From: an uncultured Bacteroidales bacterium
GTDB taxonomy: Bacteria; Bacteroidota; Bacteroidia; Bacteroidales; UBA932
Direction: 5' to 3'
Length of the DNA: 50,792 bases
NCBI GenBank assembly: GCA_945874155.1
Contig: CAMCFO010000018.1
Location: 1-50,792 of the forward strand
The notes beneath the pieces were generated by a model, which was not told where the DNA came from, ran no database searches, and saw nothing but the letters and a program-made list of their open reading frames with translations. A program made the position numbers and the translations under genes. Below are positions 26,610 to 35,009 of this stretch, one piece after another; position 1 is the stretch's first letter; each line of letters opens with the position of its first letter.

Positions 26610-27368
26610 TCACAAAAAACAAGGAACAGTAAAATCCAAGTCTGGAGTCGGTATCTCAAAAGAGCCTCCGCACCCGATATATTTCGTATTGATTCTGCAA
26701 TCAGCATCAATCACGTGAATACCATTCCTTCCTTTAATCACATTATAATCATTCAAATCACCTATATATAAATCATCAGTACAGAAATTCAGATGCATAC
26801 CATAATCCATCCCAGCCTCATGAAATCCCATCGACTTCATAAATTGCACCCGTTCTTGTTCCGTAACCATTACGCCTTGACAATAAGGCTGCTCAACAAT
26901 AATAACGAATTGTCCCAATGCATTTCGACCATACCCAATCACATTAAGAAAAGAATCTGTGAAGACCGCATTATGTATAATAATCCTGTCTAATGCTAAT
27001 CTTAACACATTATAATGCTTTAATGAAATTAGTTTCCTGACAACCTGGTTTTCAACATCAAAGAAAACCTGGCTTTCAGTTCCAGCATCACAAACCTGAC
27101 TTTTGGAGGATAAAAACAGCTCTGGCGAATCATACCAGCAACTATTTATACGGGCCCATATTTCTACAAATCTTTCTTGTATTTGTCCTTCTCCTGCAAT
27201 ATCATCTGTATCGTAGATCTGCCGAAACTCCGACTCTGTTTGAGGACATCCTCTACAGATAATTGCCGCCGACGCGAGTTTAGAAGATCCTTTTGACAAG
27301 CCAAACTGTTGTTTCTGTGGAATTCGTTCAAATAATATGGTGCCATTTTGAATTTCTTTTGTCAACAA
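26610..27368 (-). CDS. Polyvalent-protein-type kinase-like protein
   Basis: A 252-aa soluble protein, AT-rich compared with its flanks. The C-terminal half resembles the Ser/Thr/Tyr kinase-like domain found in polyvalent proteins of phages and integrative elements: a hinge-like strand FVIIVEQPY, then YIGDLNDYNVIKGRNG matching the catalytic loop (D and N in place) and IHVIDADCRIN in the DFG-like position. The N-terminal part (NGTILFERIPQKQQFGLSKG) looks like the start of related stand-alone Bacteroidota proteins, so it may be complete. The glycine loop and lysine are not obvious. There are no signal or membrane segments. Gene order gives no partner other than the 31-aa ORF just upstream. It may be a remnant of a mobile element or part of a defence or toxin function; that is inference. 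Confidence 0.55.
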   Translation of the reverse strand: MLTKEIQNGTILFERIPQKQQFGLSKGSSKLASAAIICRGCPQTESEFRQIYDTDDIAGEGQIQERFVEIWARINSCWYDSPELFLSSKSQVCDAGTESQVFFDVENQVVRKLISLKHYNVLRLALDRIIIHNAVFTDSFLNVIGYGRNALGQFVIIVEQPYCQGVMVTEQERVQFMKSMGFHEAGMDYGMHLNFCTDDLYIGDLNDYNVIKGRNGIHVIDADCRINTKYIGCGGSFEIPTPDLDFTVPCFL

Positions 27369-27374
27369 TCTTAA

Positions 27375-27470
27375 TTAAGTGAGTGTAGAGACATTGAAAC
27401 CAGACCTCCAGATATTTCTGTTCAGACGGTTCAAACGTTCTTCATCATTATATTTCATCAAATATGCCAT
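27375..27470 (-). CDS. Possible 31-aa ORF upstream of the kinase-like gene
   Basis: A short ORF, MAYLMKYNDEERLNRLNRNI then WRSGFNVSTLT, ending 6 nt before the kinase-like start on the same strand. It is charged, with an amphipathic helix look and no signal peptide. Spacing suggests co-translation. It could be a genuine small partner, the broken start of a longer ancestral gene, or chance in AT-rich DNA. Confidence 0.3.
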   Translation of the reverse strand: MAYLMKYNDEERLNRLNRNIWRSGFNVSTLT

Positions 27471-27539
27471 CTCAAGCTTCTACCCGAAACTCAACAAAGG
27501 TAATTAAATTTTGAATATAATTTCCAAAACACCGGATGC

Positions 27540-28187
27540 TTATTTATCCAGATACTTGAGAAGAATCATACGGACAGTGTCCGAGATGCGCTTGGCTGTG
27601 TCGGAGGTTTCTTCAAGGACCTCGGCTATGTTCTTGTATTTCATAAGCTCAATCGGGTCGCTTTCATTCTGGAAGATGTAGCCCACATACTCTTCGTAGG
27701 CCTCGTCTGCCAGATGCTCCAGCTCCGTGATGCGGTCACACTGGGCACTTATGCGGTCTATATTGTTGCAGAAATCGTTCATATAGCCCACCATATCTCC
27801 CAGGGCATCCGCACTGGACATAATGTAGTTTGCCAGGTCCTCGATATGGCTGTCGATACGCTTCGGAAAATACAACAGGATGGATTTGGCAGCCGAATTG
27901 ATTTTGTCCATAAAGTCGTCGGCAGTCATCGCGATGGTCTGAAGATCGGAACGGCTCACTGCCATCAATCTGCCTTCGTTCAGTTCCTCATATATTAAGG
28001 TAAGGAGGTCGTCCGCCTGCACTTCATAACTCTTGATCTTGTTCTCGCAGTTGAACCACTCGTCCTTGTCGGTGGTCTGCATCATTCTCACAAGCACGGC
28101 TGATGCCGCCTTGATGTACTCCGCCTGTTTGAGATAAAGCGGCAAAACCTTGATCTTTTTTGCAAAAATTTTCCTGAATAGGTTCAT
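27540..28187 (-). CDS. DUF47/PhoU-like phosphate transport regulator
   Basis: A 215-aa all-helical cytoplasmic protein of the DUF47 (PhoU-like) family. The start at 28187 gives MNLFRKIFAKKIKVLPLYLK, typical for the family; the frame open to 28211 is rejected. PhoU-like acidic motifs appear, for example YEVQADDLLTLIYEELNEG and ITELEHLADEAYEEY, which in the family bind metal clusters. DUF47 proteins usually accompany a Pit-type phosphate permease directly downstream; here the next gene on this strand is the kinase-like ORF, so the partner is missing or elsewhere. A Na+/phosphate carrier with its own PhoU domain is encoded 7.7 kb away. Confidence 0.85.
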   Translation of the reverse strand: MNLFRKIFAKKIKVLPLYLKQAEYIKAASAVLVRMMQTTDKDEWFNCENKIKSYEVQADDLLTLIYEELNEGRLMAVSRSDLQTIAMTADDFMDKINSAAKSILLYFPKRIDSHIEDLANYIMSSADALGDMVGYMNDFCNNIDRISAQCDRITELEHLADEAYEEYVGYIFQNESDPIELMKYKNIAEVLEETSDTAKRISDTVRMILLKYLDK

Positions 28188-28208
28188 AACGTCAATACGA
28201 AAATTGTC

Positions 28209-28216
28209 CAAATATA
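28209..28216 (-). promoter_or_regulatory. Candidate promoter -7 element of the DUF47 gene
   Basis: TATATTTG on the minus strand, a perfect TAnnTTTG match, 21 nt before the chosen ATG. No good -33 element is seen. It supports the start at 28187 over 28211, which would begin inside the promoter. Confidence 0.4.
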
Positions 28217-28353
28217 GCGATTTCGGATGAACGGTATGAAAATTTCTTATAAAAAAGTGACATGGAACTCAAATAAATTTATCAATCAGGTATAAAAAAG
28301 AAAAAATTCGTCTTTTTTTTTATCAATCGCGCAATCGTTCCGAATGTCTGACA

Positions 28354-28361
28354 TAGTTTTG
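28354..28361 (+). promoter_or_regulatory. Candidate promoter -7 element of the DUF4906 lipoprotein operon
   Basis: TAGTTTTG, a perfect TAnnTTTG match, 20 nt before ATG 28382. It supports the long N-terminus of the first gene. The upstream part of this divergent gap is very A/T-rich. Confidence 0.4.
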
Positions 28362-28381
28362 TCGCAGAAAATTTTTACGCG

Positions 28382-29476
28382 ATGAAACTGATTTTGTACA
28401 AATACAATTCTATTTTTTACCGGGGCCGGTCCACTTTCGTTGGTCGCTTCAATCGGGACTTCTGTCCTTTGCTGCCGCTTCTCTTTTCTATCACTTGCTT
28501 GCCGGCCCTTTTCTTTGCCTGTACACCCGTCGCCCCTGTCCCCCGGCTGGAGACGGTCACCACAGATATACATATAAGTTTTAATGCAGGAAAGTCCCCC
28601 TCCTTGTCCCGGGACATCGGAATCGACAGGATACAGGTGATGGTTTACAACGACGATGCATTCAGCAATCTGGACTCGAGGCTGTTCTTCACGCCGGGGG
28701 AAGAATTTGACGGGAAGCTTTGCGTCAGTTCAGGCAGCGGAAACAAGACCTTTGTGGTCGCGTGCAACCTTCAGGAAGATTTCCCTCGATGGGAGAACCT
28801 GCTCAGTCTCAACGGGCTGGGAAAGGTCAGAACGAAACTGGAAGATGAAAGTCTTGCCACTCCGGTACTGACGGGGTATGCCAGGGCGGAAGCCGGAAAG
28901 GAAAGCCGTATAGAGGTGAAACCCCTGACTGCACGAATCAGGCTGAACAGGATTTGCTGCGACTTCAGGGGAACGGCCTATGCTTTCGAACAGATTCACG
29001 GCCTTAGGGTTTACCTCACTAATGTGAATGCCGACAGTCCCCTGCTCCCTGACGGTCCTGGTGGGAAACGTTTCATCAACAACGGTGCCCTCAACCCCCT
29101 GGACCTGGCTGCCTTCAGGGACAGGAGCATCCTTTGCCGGGAAGCCGGAATTGACGTGGGTATGGATATGGTGGAGACGGACATGGAATTCCTGTGCTAT
29201 TCCAACCCCAACACCGAGGAAGCCTTCGGATGCCCGCTCACCAGACTGGTCGTGGAGGGGAGCATACTCGGCAAGACCTGGTATTGGCCCATTGACCTGT
29301 GCAAGATGGTGGACGGAGGCATAAAGCCGGGAGAGAATTATGACATCAGCCTCACCATACTTCGCACAGGTACGGAAGACCCGGACCTGCCTGTAAGACT
29401 GACGGAGAGTGAAATTAAAATGGAGATTACTCAATGGAACGAAAAGGAGAACTATCCGGTTTTCTTCCGGAACTGA
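28382..29476 (+). CDS. Fimbrial-subunit-like lipoprotein
   Basis: A 364-aa predicted lipoprotein with an unusually long signal region: the lipobox LFFAC puts the lipidated Cys at residue 47, after a 30-residue basic lead. The only ATG is at 28382; a TTG closer to the hydrophobic core could be the real start. The mature part is beta-rich, with IQVMVYNDDAFSNLD and FVVACNLQED resembling the N-terminal domain of FimB/Mfa2-like and fimbrillin proteins, and the end MEITQWNEKENYPVFF resembling the last strand of fimbrillins. Family assignment is tentative. It is the first of three surface-protein genes; the next overlaps it by 43 nt. Confidence 0.6.
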   Translation: MKLILYKYNSIFYRGRSTFVGRFNRDFCPLLPLLFSITCLPALFFACTPVAPVPRLETVTTDIHISFNAGKSPSLSRDIGIDRIQVMVYNDDAFSNLDSRLFFTPGEEFDGKLCVSSGSGNKTFVVACNLQEDFPRWENLLSLNGLGKVRTKLEDESLATPVLTGYARAEAGKESRIEVKPLTARIRLNRICCDFRGTAYAFEQIHGLRVYLTNVNADSPLLPDGPGGKRFINNGALNPLDLAAFRDRSILCREAGIDVGMDMVETDMEFLCYSNPNTEEAFGCPLTRLVVEGSILGKTWYWPIDLCKMVDGGIKPGENYDISLTILRTGTEDPDLPVRLTESEIKMEITQWNEKENYPVFFRN

Positions 29477-30756
29477 GCGGAGCCTGTCCGAAATATTTAC
29501 GGGCAGGACTCAAGTATTTCATTTTGTGTTTATTGGATGTCTGCGGCTGCACGGCTGTCGGGACTGATACCCGTGCAACTGTTGACATTGTTCTTTCGGC
29601 AGCGCAAATCTGCACCCGGTCCGGAGAACCGGAGGATGGGACCATAAAGGATGCAAATATCTTCATCTTTTCCGGAGGGGATTTTCTGGAAAAGTCAGTT
29701 TTCGTCAAGGGGGACCGTTACAGCACCACACTTGTGGAAGGCCGGGAATACAGCATCTATGTCTGTGCAAATTTCGGTTACCCTCTGACCATAAGCAAGC
29801 GGTCCGATGTGGATGAACTCCTGTTCCATCTGGCCCACCCTGAGGATTTTTCTGCGGGAATGCCGCTATGCGGATTCGTAGAAAGAGCAAAGGTCCCCGG
29901 ACAGGTGGTCATTGCCCTGGAAAGACTATGTTCCAAAATCAGTCTGTCCATAGACCGCAGCCAGTTGAACGACGATGTCAAGATGACTGTCAATTCCCTC
30001 AGAATAGGCAATTGCCCCAGGAGTTGCAGGGTGTTCGGGCAGTCCAGGGTGGAGGACGAAGACGGATGTTTTCCTGTAGGTTTCGGACTGGACTATCTGG
30101 AATGCAGCAACTTGAATCTGGACTACGGAAACGGGACAAGCGGGGAAGTGAGCCTTTATATGCTTGAGAATATGCAGGGCGAGTTCCCGGGCAATCCCGG
30201 CTCTGACAGCGAAAAGGTTCTGCCGGACAATCATCCCGGTGCCAAAGTCTGCTCCTATGTGGAACTGGGAGTGGAGTATGAATCCACCTGGAGCAACACT
30301 TCCGGGGGACTGCTGAAATACCGCTTCTATCTCGGGGAAAGTTTCAGGGATGCGGACATCAGAAGAAACTGCCACTATCACATCACCGTCACTCCAAGGG
30401 GAAGCGGAATCAGCGAAAACAGCTGGAGGGTGGACAAAAGCGCCCTTGTCTCGGAAACATTCTTCAAAATGGATCCGGAAGGCTATCTCGAAGCGGATAT
30501 GGGAGAGGTCATCCACGTCCGTTGCAGTTACTCCCCGGAATGGGCAAGCTTCTACTGCTCGGACGAAGAACTGGAGGAGGACAGACAGAGAGGCATTTAC
30601 GAATACGTTAAGGATGAGGACGGAAAGGGTGTGAGACTGACAATCACCGGCTATGGGACCGGAATGGTTTATATGAGTGCGGGAGAGCCCGTGAACCGCG
30701 CCGGGTTGCTTTATATACACGTAAGGGGTAGTGAAACGGAAAACCAAGAGGACTGA
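29434..30756 (+). CDS. DUF4906-type surface lipoprotein 1
   Basis: A 440-aa protein resembling the DUF4906 family of large Bacteroidales surface proteins. The key block is LYMLENMQGEFPGN (about residue 246), followed by CSYVELGVEYES, LLKYRFYLG and DIRRNCHYHITVTPRGSGI. This is the segment in which the family repeats ENxxG, Y-x-E-[IL] and a closing ITV strand. The N-terminal hydrophobic stretch YFILCLLDVCGC suggests a lipoprotein (Cys37 or Cys39), again after a long lead. It overlaps the preceding gene by 43 nt, so the ATG may not be the true start. It ends 4 nt before the start of the next gene, whose product has the same fold. Confidence 0.68.
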   Translation: MERKGELSGFLPELSGACPKYLRAGLKYFILCLLDVCGCTAVGTDTRATVDIVLSAAQICTRSGEPEDGTIKDANIFIFSGGDFLEKSVFVKGDRYSTTLVEGREYSIYVCANFGYPLTISKRSDVDELLFHLAHPEDFSAGMPLCGFVERAKVPGQVVIALERLCSKISLSIDRSQLNDDVKMTVNSLRIGNCPRSCRVFGQSRVEDEDGCFPVGFGLDYLECSNLNLDYGNGTSGEVSLYMLENMQGEFPGNPGSDSEKVLPDNHPGAKVCSYVELGVEYESTWSNTSGGLLKYRFYLGESFRDADIRRNCHYHITVTPRGSGISENSWRVDKSALVSETFFKMDPEGYLEADMGEVIHVRCSYSPEWASFYCSDEELEEDRQRGIYEYVKDEDGKGVRLTITGYGTGMVYMSAGEPVNRAGLLYIHVRGSETENQED

Positions 30757-30760
30757 GATT

Positions 30761-33760
30761 ATGAAAAGTATTCCTATATTGATTTTTACAGCTCTGCTGA
30801 TACTGTGCTCCTGCAGGGAAGTTCAGATAATGGAGGATGTGGAGACATGCGGGGAAGAATGTACCTTGGAACTGTCCTTCAGCACCGGTGATGGAGTGAG
30901 CAAATCGGGCATATTCCAGGATGAACTGCCGAGAGACTTGAATCTCTATGTCTGGCGCAACGGCAAATGCGTTCAGCACAGCTACAGCGATGTTGTTGAA
31001 GGAAAAGTCACAATCGCTCTGGTCAATGGAAGCGGGTACAACTTCTATGCTCTGGTCAACTGCGGTGAAGCCCTGCTGCCGCCCGGAGAGAAGTGGATGA
31101 CTGATGAGGACTCGATGAAGGAGCTGGCGGTTCCATTTCCAGACTCCGAGGGGAGTTCCTTCCCTATGTGCGGCTCAATCAAGTCCGTGGACCTGCGTAA
31201 CAGCAGCAACAGTCTCGTATTTCTGCTTGAGAGGATGGTCAGCCGCATAAGACTGAATTTCTCCCCGGATGTTGCGCTCGGAGCCTCCGACATTCAGATT
31301 ACCAGTGTAAGAACTGTGGATGCGGCCGCCTCGATGAAACCCTTCACCCCTTCCAACAAGGCCGAAAGCGGAAACCTCATCTGCGGGGACTATGCCAGTG
31401 CGGAGGACCTGGAGAGACTCAACTCGGGCGGAGAGGTGGATTTTTATGTCTTCGAGAACTGTTGGGGCGAGCTTCTGCCGGACAATACTGACCAGAAGCT
31501 TAAAGTTCCGGACTCGTTCGGCCAGCTCAGAGGCCCAACCTACCTGGAAATAGGCTGCTCTTTCGGACAGGACAAGCTGCTCAGCGGCCAACTGACCTAC
31601 AGAATCTTCCCGGGCTCCAATGCCACCACCAATTTCGACCTTGTACGCAACTCCTCCTGCACCATCAGCCTGTACGGTTCGAAAAACGGGCTGGACGAAC
31701 TGAGCTGGAGAATCGAGTCCGACTTGGGGTTCAACGACCACCTCTCAAGTTTCAAGGTGGTGAACGGCCACCACTATCAGCAACTCTATATGGGTGAGAT
31801 ATTCCAGGGAAAAATTTACGACATAGACCCTTCCGTAACTGCATATTTCGGAGGAGACCTGCAGAGTATGGCTTCCAACATCAAAATTCGCTGTCTGAAG
31901 GACGGAAGCGGGGATGTCATTGACTTCACCATTCTGGGGACGGACGAGGAAGGCATATTGGTTGAGGGGACCTGCACGGACCTTGCACAGCAGGGAATAC
32001 TGTGGATATGCGACAAGGATGGGAACTGTATCACCAGACTGCCCCAGCCCATAGCGATATCCTGTCCGGAGATAGTCTTTTCCACGAACCAACGCTCCCC
32101 CAAACCAGTGCCCCTGTCTTCGGATCCCGTGCTCACCATAAACGGCAACAGCACCGTCTGCTACCTGTATCTCTGCGACCATCTGGGAAGGAATCTGATG
32201 TCAGCATCATCAGGCTGTTACGATTTCAACCCCCAGGTATTCAACTTTTCTCTGACCAACAACTCCGCAACCTGGCAGTGTGAAGGACAGAACATAAGCA
32301 ACAGGATGACGGCAGCCTACCTTGCCGGTTTTGATGGGGCTGCTTTCGGAAAGATTGAAGTCAAGCTGGAGAATGCCGGAACCTATGCAAACGGGAACAA
32401 GTCTTTTTGGGAAATGTGCCACTCTGAAACACCGATTTATGTGGACTTCAGCGAAAGCAGGATAGGGACAGTGGGGAGACTGGACTTCAATGTGGCCTAC
32501 ATTCCTCTTAAAGTACATTTCTGCGATTCCAGTTTTGGAGGCAAAGAGAAGGGCGCAGAATTCGGGGTGTCGTCGAGATTGTTCATATATGTGGAGAACA
32601 AGTCCAAAATCGCATTCAATCTCACCCAACTCACCCTGGCCGAGGCCGGAGATGTTTATATGTATGATAAAAGCTACCCGGCACCGTCAAATATGAAATA
32701 CTATTTCTACAACTGTCCTTCCGAATGGAACATTCCGAAGTGTCTCTATATGATTATGGCGGAGATAAAGGTCCCGACAGTCAACAAAATCAGCAGCACC
32801 GGATGCAGCAGCAGGGTATCCGGATCCGATTTCATAATGGAACTGAACGGGAATTTCGAGAATCTGCTGGATGCCATACGATGCGCAGAAAGCAAGTATT
32901 TCCTGAACAATTTCGGCTACACCGGAAGAGTTCCCGATTATTATATGTCTGAACTTTCGGACGGCCTCCGGCATATGGTGGACGTTTGGAATGACTTCGG
33001 AGGAGAAGTGAACTATGAATACTATATTGAACTGGAGAACGGCTCCGCAAGCAGCAATGTAGTTTATGGCGACTATCCCCTGAAATGGTTCTCATTTTAT
33101 TCCAACGGGGTGCTGCTGGCAAGCAAGGATTCTTCTTACAATATGAGTAATCTGTATGGCAGTTTTCCTGATCTGAAGCCCCTGAACATTTCCAGAATGA
33201 TGGAAAAGAGTGTGGACATATCCTTTGACATAATCCACAGCCAAGAAAGCGACGCTGCATACCAGATGAGCTTTTCCCGCACAATAGTTGGCACAAATTT
33301 TCCCTACGATCTGTTTTGCGAGGGCAAATGTGATTACCATCCTAAGGGACAGTGGGGCAAGATGCAGACTAGTTATCCAATCACAAGTGTACGCAACAGC
33401 AACAGCGGATACGGCACACATTCCCGGTCAGAGAATCTTACCGAAGGAGGTATCCAGAATTGTTTCCAGAATATTTTCAACATCACCTACAAGGATTATT
33501 ACAGCAATCTGCAGATAGAATCCAAGAGCTGGCAGCATCACTCCCATCCCACGAAACTGATTCTGTATCCGTATCTAAGCCTGTCTGCGGACAATGAAAA
33601 AAGGGCCCTATGGAATATGACCTTCACCAGTGCCAAGGTCATTTACAACAACCCCTCATATGATGCAAAATATGACAACAATCCCTATACGGTGCCGGCG
33701 ACGATAGATTTTTCATATATGCTAAAGAACTTCACTCATCAAATGATCGTGATACGGTGA
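30761..33760 (+). CDS. DUF4906-type surface lipoprotein 2 (large)
   Basis: A 999-aa lipoprotein (lipobox LILCSC, with Cys near residue 17). The N-terminal 330 residues repeat the fold of the previous protein: LNLYVWRNGKCVQ, FYALVNCGE, MVSRIRLNFSP, FYVFENCWGELLPDN, TYLEIGCSFG and LTYRIFPGSNATTNFDLVRN. The rest (about 340-999) is a long beta-rich region with Ser/Asn/Tyr-rich strands that I cannot assign; the tail has FSYMLKNFTHQMIVIR. The start at 30761 gives a proper signal peptide; the GTG at 30731 is inside the previous gene. The layout (short subunit, mid-size and very large DUF4906 proteins) suggests an assembled surface fibre with a large tip protein. Its stop lies 4 nt from the stop of the convergent histidine kinase, with no terminator between. 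Confidence 0.7.
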   Translation: MKSIPILIFTALLILCSCREVQIMEDVETCGEECTLELSFSTGDGVSKSGIFQDELPRDLNLYVWRNGKCVQHSYSDVVEGKVTIALVNGSGYNFYALVNCGEALLPPGEKWMTDEDSMKELAVPFPDSEGSSFPMCGSIKSVDLRNSSNSLVFLLERMVSRIRLNFSPDVALGASDIQITSVRTVDAAASMKPFTPSNKAESGNLICGDYASAEDLERLNSGGEVDFYVFENCWGELLPDNTDQKLKVPDSFGQLRGPTYLEIGCSFGQDKLLSGQLTYRIFPGSNATTNFDLVRNSSCTISLYGSKNGLDELSWRIESDLGFNDHLSSFKVVNGHHYQQLYMGEIFQGKIYDIDPSVTAYFGGDLQSMASNIKIRCLKDGSGDVIDFTILGTDEEGILVEGTCTDLAQQGILWICDKDGNCITRLPQPIAISCPEIVFSTNQRSPKPVPLSSDPVLTINGNSTVCYLYLCDHLGRNLMSASSGCYDFNPQVFNFSLTNNSATWQCEGQNISNRMTAAYLAGFDGAAFGKIEVKLENAGTYANGNKSFWEMCHSETPIYVDFSESRIGTVGRLDFNVAYIPLKVHFCDSSFGGKEKGAEFGVSSRLFIYVENKSKIAFNLTQLTLAEAGDVYMYDKSYPAPSNMKYYFYNCPSEWNIPKCLYMIMAEIKVPTVNKISSTGCSSRVSGSDFIMELNGNFENLLDAIRCAESKYFLNNFGYTGRVPDYYMSELSDGLRHMVDVWNDFGGEVNYEYYIELENGSASSNVVYGDYPLKWFSFYSNGVLLASKDSSYNMSNLYGSFPDLKPLNISRMMEKSVDISFDIIHSQESDAAYQMSFSRTIVGTNFPYDLFCEGKCDYHPKGQWGKMQTSYPITSVRNSNSGYGTHSRSENLTEGGIQNCFQNIFNITYKDYYSNLQIESKSWQHHSHPTKLILYPYLSLSADNEKRALWNMTFTSAKVIYNNPSYDAKYDNNPYTVPATIDFSYMLKNFTHQMIVIR

Positions 33761-33764
33761 GTGC

Positions 33765-35009
33765 CTATTCATCCTTGAGGTCGAAGTCGAAACGCAGGCC
33801 GTGGGGTTCAACCGTGGAAGCCTTGATGTGTCCGCCGTGGAAAAGGACCGCATTGCGCACTATGGACAGACCCAGACCGGAGCCGGGGAAGGACTCTCCT
33901 CCTATGCGGTAGAATCTTTCGAAGATGCGGTCGAGCAATTCGGGAGGGACCCCGGCACCTGTATCGCTGAAGCTCAGGTGCAGGAACCCGTCTGCAGAAC
34001 CGTAAGCATTGAGCTCCATTGTCACCCCGCAGCCGGCATAACGTATGCTGTTCTCCACAAGATTCCTGTACAGGGCATAGATGAGACTGCGGTTGCCCTT
34101 AAGACAGAGTTCTTCCGGGATGTTGTTCCGGACGGTTATGCCCTGGGAGGAAAGTTTGCCCGAAAATTCCTCCAACACCTCATCCACCACCGGACGCAGG
34201 CCCATATACTCTTTCTTGAGCAGTTGCGGGGCCTCTTCCATCTTGGTGATGAGGGAAATGTCCCTGATCAAATCCGACAGGCGCAGAGTCTGGTTGTAGG
34301 CTCTGTCCAGGAACAGTTTCCTGTGCTCATCGTCTATGCCCGGATTGCTGACCAGAGTTTCCAGATACCCCCTGATGCTGGTGACCGGAGTGCGCAGCTC
34401 GTGGGCGATATTGTTGGTCATCTGATGTTTCTGCTGCCTCAGACTGCGGTTGGTATGCTGTTCCGCTTCGTTGCTGAAACGCTTGGAAATGAAGAATATG
34501 GCCAAGACCGCCAGCATAAAGAATATGGCCGTAGCCATAAGCATCACGAAATCCGGACGGAGAAGAAAGCTTCTCGACAGGCGGAAGGGCAGAGCCGTGC
34601 GGACTATGAATCCTCCGTAGTTCTTGGCATAGTAGATATAGCGGTCACCGGAGGTTTCGGATTCTCTGATGAAGCATCCGTGGTCGTTCCCCTCAAGGCA
34701 GGACTGTATTTCGGGTCGGTCCAGATGGTTTTCCAGAGTCTCTATGTCAGCCTTGGTGTCATATATGACTTTGCCTCCGGGCAAAAGGATGCTGACCCGG
34801 ACTTCATAAGGCATCACCTTAATGATGCTGTCCGCCATATTCACCTTGCAGCCGTTGATGGTCTCTGCGACCAGGTCGGCATAGATTTCCAGCTTCGACT
34901 CTAGAATCTCCTTCTTATAATAATGCTCGCTGTGCAGCTCCACCGCAAGAACCATCAGGGTGAAGACCATCAGCACACCGCTGAGCCAGAGCAGGAGTTT
35001 TCTGTTCAT
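33765..35009 (-). CDS. PhoR-like sensor histidine kinase
   Basis: A 414-aa membrane histidine kinase. Membrane helices at about 7-24 and 155-174 flank a periplasmic sensor of about 130 residues (VRVSILLPGGKVIYDT, similar to PhoR-type sensors). After a short linker without an obvious HAMP domain comes the H box NNIAHELRTPVTSIRGYLE with phospho-acceptor H203, the N box LVENSIRYAG, the G1 box DTGAGVPPELLDRIFERFYR and the G2 box GSGLGLSIV. It overlaps the response-regulator gene by 4 nt. The nearby Na+/phosphate carrier and Pho-box-like repeat suggest phosphate sensing, but the sensor domain alone does not prove it. Confidence 0.9.
   Translation of the reverse strand: MNRKLLLWLSGVLMVFTLMVLAVELHSEHYYKKEILESKLEIYADLVAETINGCKVNMADSIIKVMPYEVRVSILLPGGKVIYDTKADIETLENHLDRPEIQSCLEGNDHGCFIRESETSGDRYIYYAKNYGGFIVRTALPFRLSRSFLLRPDFVMLMATAIFFMLAVLAIFFISKRFSNEAEQHTNRSLRQQKHQMTNNIAHELRTPVTSIRGYLETLVSNPGIDDEHRKLFLDRAYNQTLRLSDLIRDISLITKMEEAPQLLKKEYMGLRPVVDEVLEEFSGKLSSQGITVRNNIPEELCLKGNRSLIYALYRNLVENSIRYAGCGVTMELNAYGSADGFLHLSFSDTGAGVPPELLDRIFERFYRIGGESFPGSGLGLSIVRNAVLFHGGHIKASTVEPHGLRFDFDLKDE

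Noticed and set aside
28294..28318. A/T inverted repeat (aaaaaaga with tctttttt)
   Set aside because: The stem is only A-T pairs and there is no gene upstream on the plus strand to terminate. It is likely just part of the A/T-rich promoter region.
29434..29476. Possible frameshift joining the first two DUF4906-operon genes
   Set aside because: The first product ends in a natural fimbrillin-like last strand and the second has its own hydrophobic leader, so the 43-nt overlap is better read as two genes.
33801..34904. A 367-aa plus-strand open frame
   Set aside because: Antisense to the PhoR-like histidine kinase, whose H, N and G boxes are intact. No ribosome site, signal peptide or domain.
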